Below are positions 7,099 through 8,036 of a stretch of 8,036 bases of DNA, in pieces. The DNA lies in contig JAIUMB010000106.1 of assembly GCA_022565745.1 (NCBI GenBank), forward strand, positions 1 to 8,036. The letters are read 5' to 3'. Position 1 is the first letter of the stretch. Each line of letters opens with the position of its first letter. This DNA comes from Cryomorphaceae bacterium. Its GTDB lineage: Bacteria > Bacteroidota > Bacteroidia > Flavobacteriales > Schleiferiaceae. The translations under genes were made by a program, and so were the position numbers. A model generated the notes under the pieces. The model was given only the letters and a program-made list of their open reading frames with translations. It was not told where the DNA came from and did no database searches.

Positions 7099-8036
7099 AT
7101 GCACACAAATTTTATAGAAGAATTGCGCTGGAGAGGAATGCTTCACGATATGACACCAGGCACCGAAGCGCAACTGAGCAAATCATCAACCGTTGGTTAT
7201 GTTGGATTTGACCCCACGGCCGATTCCTTGCATATAGGCAATTTGGTTCCCGTGATGCTCTTAACTCATTTTCAGCGTTGTGGTCACAAACCCTTGGTTT
7301 TGGTAGGAGGTGCTACTGGTCGAGTGGGCGATCCGTCTGGTAAAGTAAAAGAGCGTCAACTGCTCAGCACCGACATTATCGAACAAAACCTCAATGCACA
7401 AAAAAAACAACTCCAACAGTTTCTCAACTTTGATGAGGGCGACAACAAAGCTGAGATTGTCAACAACTACGATTGGTTTAAAGACATCAACTTCTTAGAC
7501 TTTATTCGTGATGTAGGTAAGCACATCAGCATCAATTACATGATGGCCAAAGATTCGGTTAAAAACCGCCTCGAAACCGGAATTTCATTTGCTGAATTTA
7601 GTTACCAACTCATCCAAGGATACGATTTTTACCACTTATTGACCAGCAAGAACTGCATGTTGCAAATGGGGGGCAGCGACCAATGGGGCAATATTACTAC
7701 CGGAACAGAACTCATCAGACGCATGGGAGGTGGTGATGCTTTTGCGCTTACTGCACCGCTCATTACCAAAGCAGATGGCTCTAAATTTGGAAAATCAGAG
7801 GGCGGCAATATTTGGTTAGACCGCAACAAGACATCGCCTTACCAGTTTTACCAGTTTTGGATCAATGTATCCGACGAAGACGTAGTCAACTTTATGCCCA
7901 TTTTTTCATTGAAATCACAAGAAGAAATAGCCGCATTAACTGCACAACACGAAGAAGCACCTCACCTACGCATCTTACAAAAAGCACTGGCCGAAGAAAT
8001 GACCAGTCGCGTGCACAGCGAAGAAGACTTGATACA
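7099..8036 (+). CDS. tyrS: Tyrosyl-tRNA synthetase TyrS, 3' partial
   Basis: TyrS activates tyrosine with ATP and attaches it to tRNA-Tyr in the cytoplasm. The 312 visible codons cover the class I Rossmann catalytic core and part of the following helical domain; the anticodon-binding and S4-like C-terminal parts (family length about 420-430) lie beyond the window. The first signature motif is HIGN (45-48) within GFDPTADSLHIGN, and the KMSKS equivalent is KFGKS (229-233). Other family blocks are GGATGRVGDPSG (70-81), GGSDQWGN (191-198) and ISFAEFSYQLIQGYD (162-176). Numbering coincides with the Geobacillus stearothermophilus enzyme: tyrosine-pocket residues Tyr34, Asp78, Tyr169, Gln173 and Asp176 are all present. 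Position 48 is Asn rather than His and position 51 is Pro. The ATG at 7099 is preferred because the following FIEELRWRGMLHDMT is the usual TyrS N-terminus. It is divergent from clpB. Confidence 0.97.
   Translation, partial: MHTNFIEELRWRGMLHDMTPGTEAQLSKSSTVGYVGFDPTADSLHIGNLVPVMLLTHFQRCGHKPLVLVGGATGRVGDPSGKVKERQLLSTDIIEQNLNAQKKQLQQFLNFDEGDNKAEIVNNYDWFKDINFLDFIRDVGKHISINYMMAKDSVKNRLETGISFAEFSYQLIQGYDFYHLLTSKNCMLQMGGSDQWGNITTGTELIRRMGGGDAFALTAPLITKADGSKFGKSEGGNIWLDRNKTSPYQFYQFWINVSDEDVVNFMPIFSLKSQEEIAALTAQHEEAPHLRILQKALAEEMTSRVHSEEDLI

Noticed and set aside
6976..7173. 65-codon open frame on the - strand spanning the intergenic region and the tyrS start
   Set aside because: It would overlap the tyrS promoter and first codons, shows no recognisable domain, and has no supporting start signal.

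Overview
The window looks like ordinary chromosomal DNA from a member of the Bacteroidota, probably a Flavobacteriales-like lineage. Three things point there. The large left-hand gene ends in a type A C-terminal sorting domain of the type IX secretion system (T9SS), which is essentially restricted to this phylum. That gene also carries GEVED domains and low-complexity-free Ig/FN3/PKD modules typical of Bacteroidota surface proteins. The intergenic DNA holds good matches to the phylum-specific promoter -7 element TAnnTTTG. Genus or species cannot be assigned by eye.

Layout. Positions 1-4227 (+) are the 3' part of a very large gene for a secreted, modular cell-surface protein: Ig-like, GEVED, Ig-like, parallel beta-helix, FN3, CARDB-like, Ig-like, GEVED, PKD, then the T9SS sorting domain. 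Its 5' end lies outside the window. Positions 4242-4279 are a nearly perfectly symmetrical hairpin flanked by A and T tracts, serving as a terminator for both converging genes. Positions 4280-6868 (-) are clpB, a complete 862-residue Hsp100 disaggregase. Positions 6869-7098 are a 230-bp divergent regulatory region with a candidate promoter for each flanking gene and an 18-bp palindrome lying across the predicted clpB -7 element. Positions 7099-8036 (+) are the first 312 codons of tyrS, cut by the window end.

How the genes relate. No operon or common pathway is evident. The surface protein and clpB converge on a shared terminator, and clpB and tyrS diverge from a shared intergenic region. ClpB rescues aggregated proteins with DnaK/DnaJ/GrpE in the cytoplasm, TyrS charges tRNA-Tyr, and the left gene product is expected to be exported through the Sec and T9SS routes. 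I see no tRNA or rRNA genes, insertion sequences, CRISPR arrays, phage genes or defence genes, and no convincing undescribed system. The items most worth a second look are the palindrome at the clpB promoter and the duplicated GEVED domains bracketing the beta-helix.
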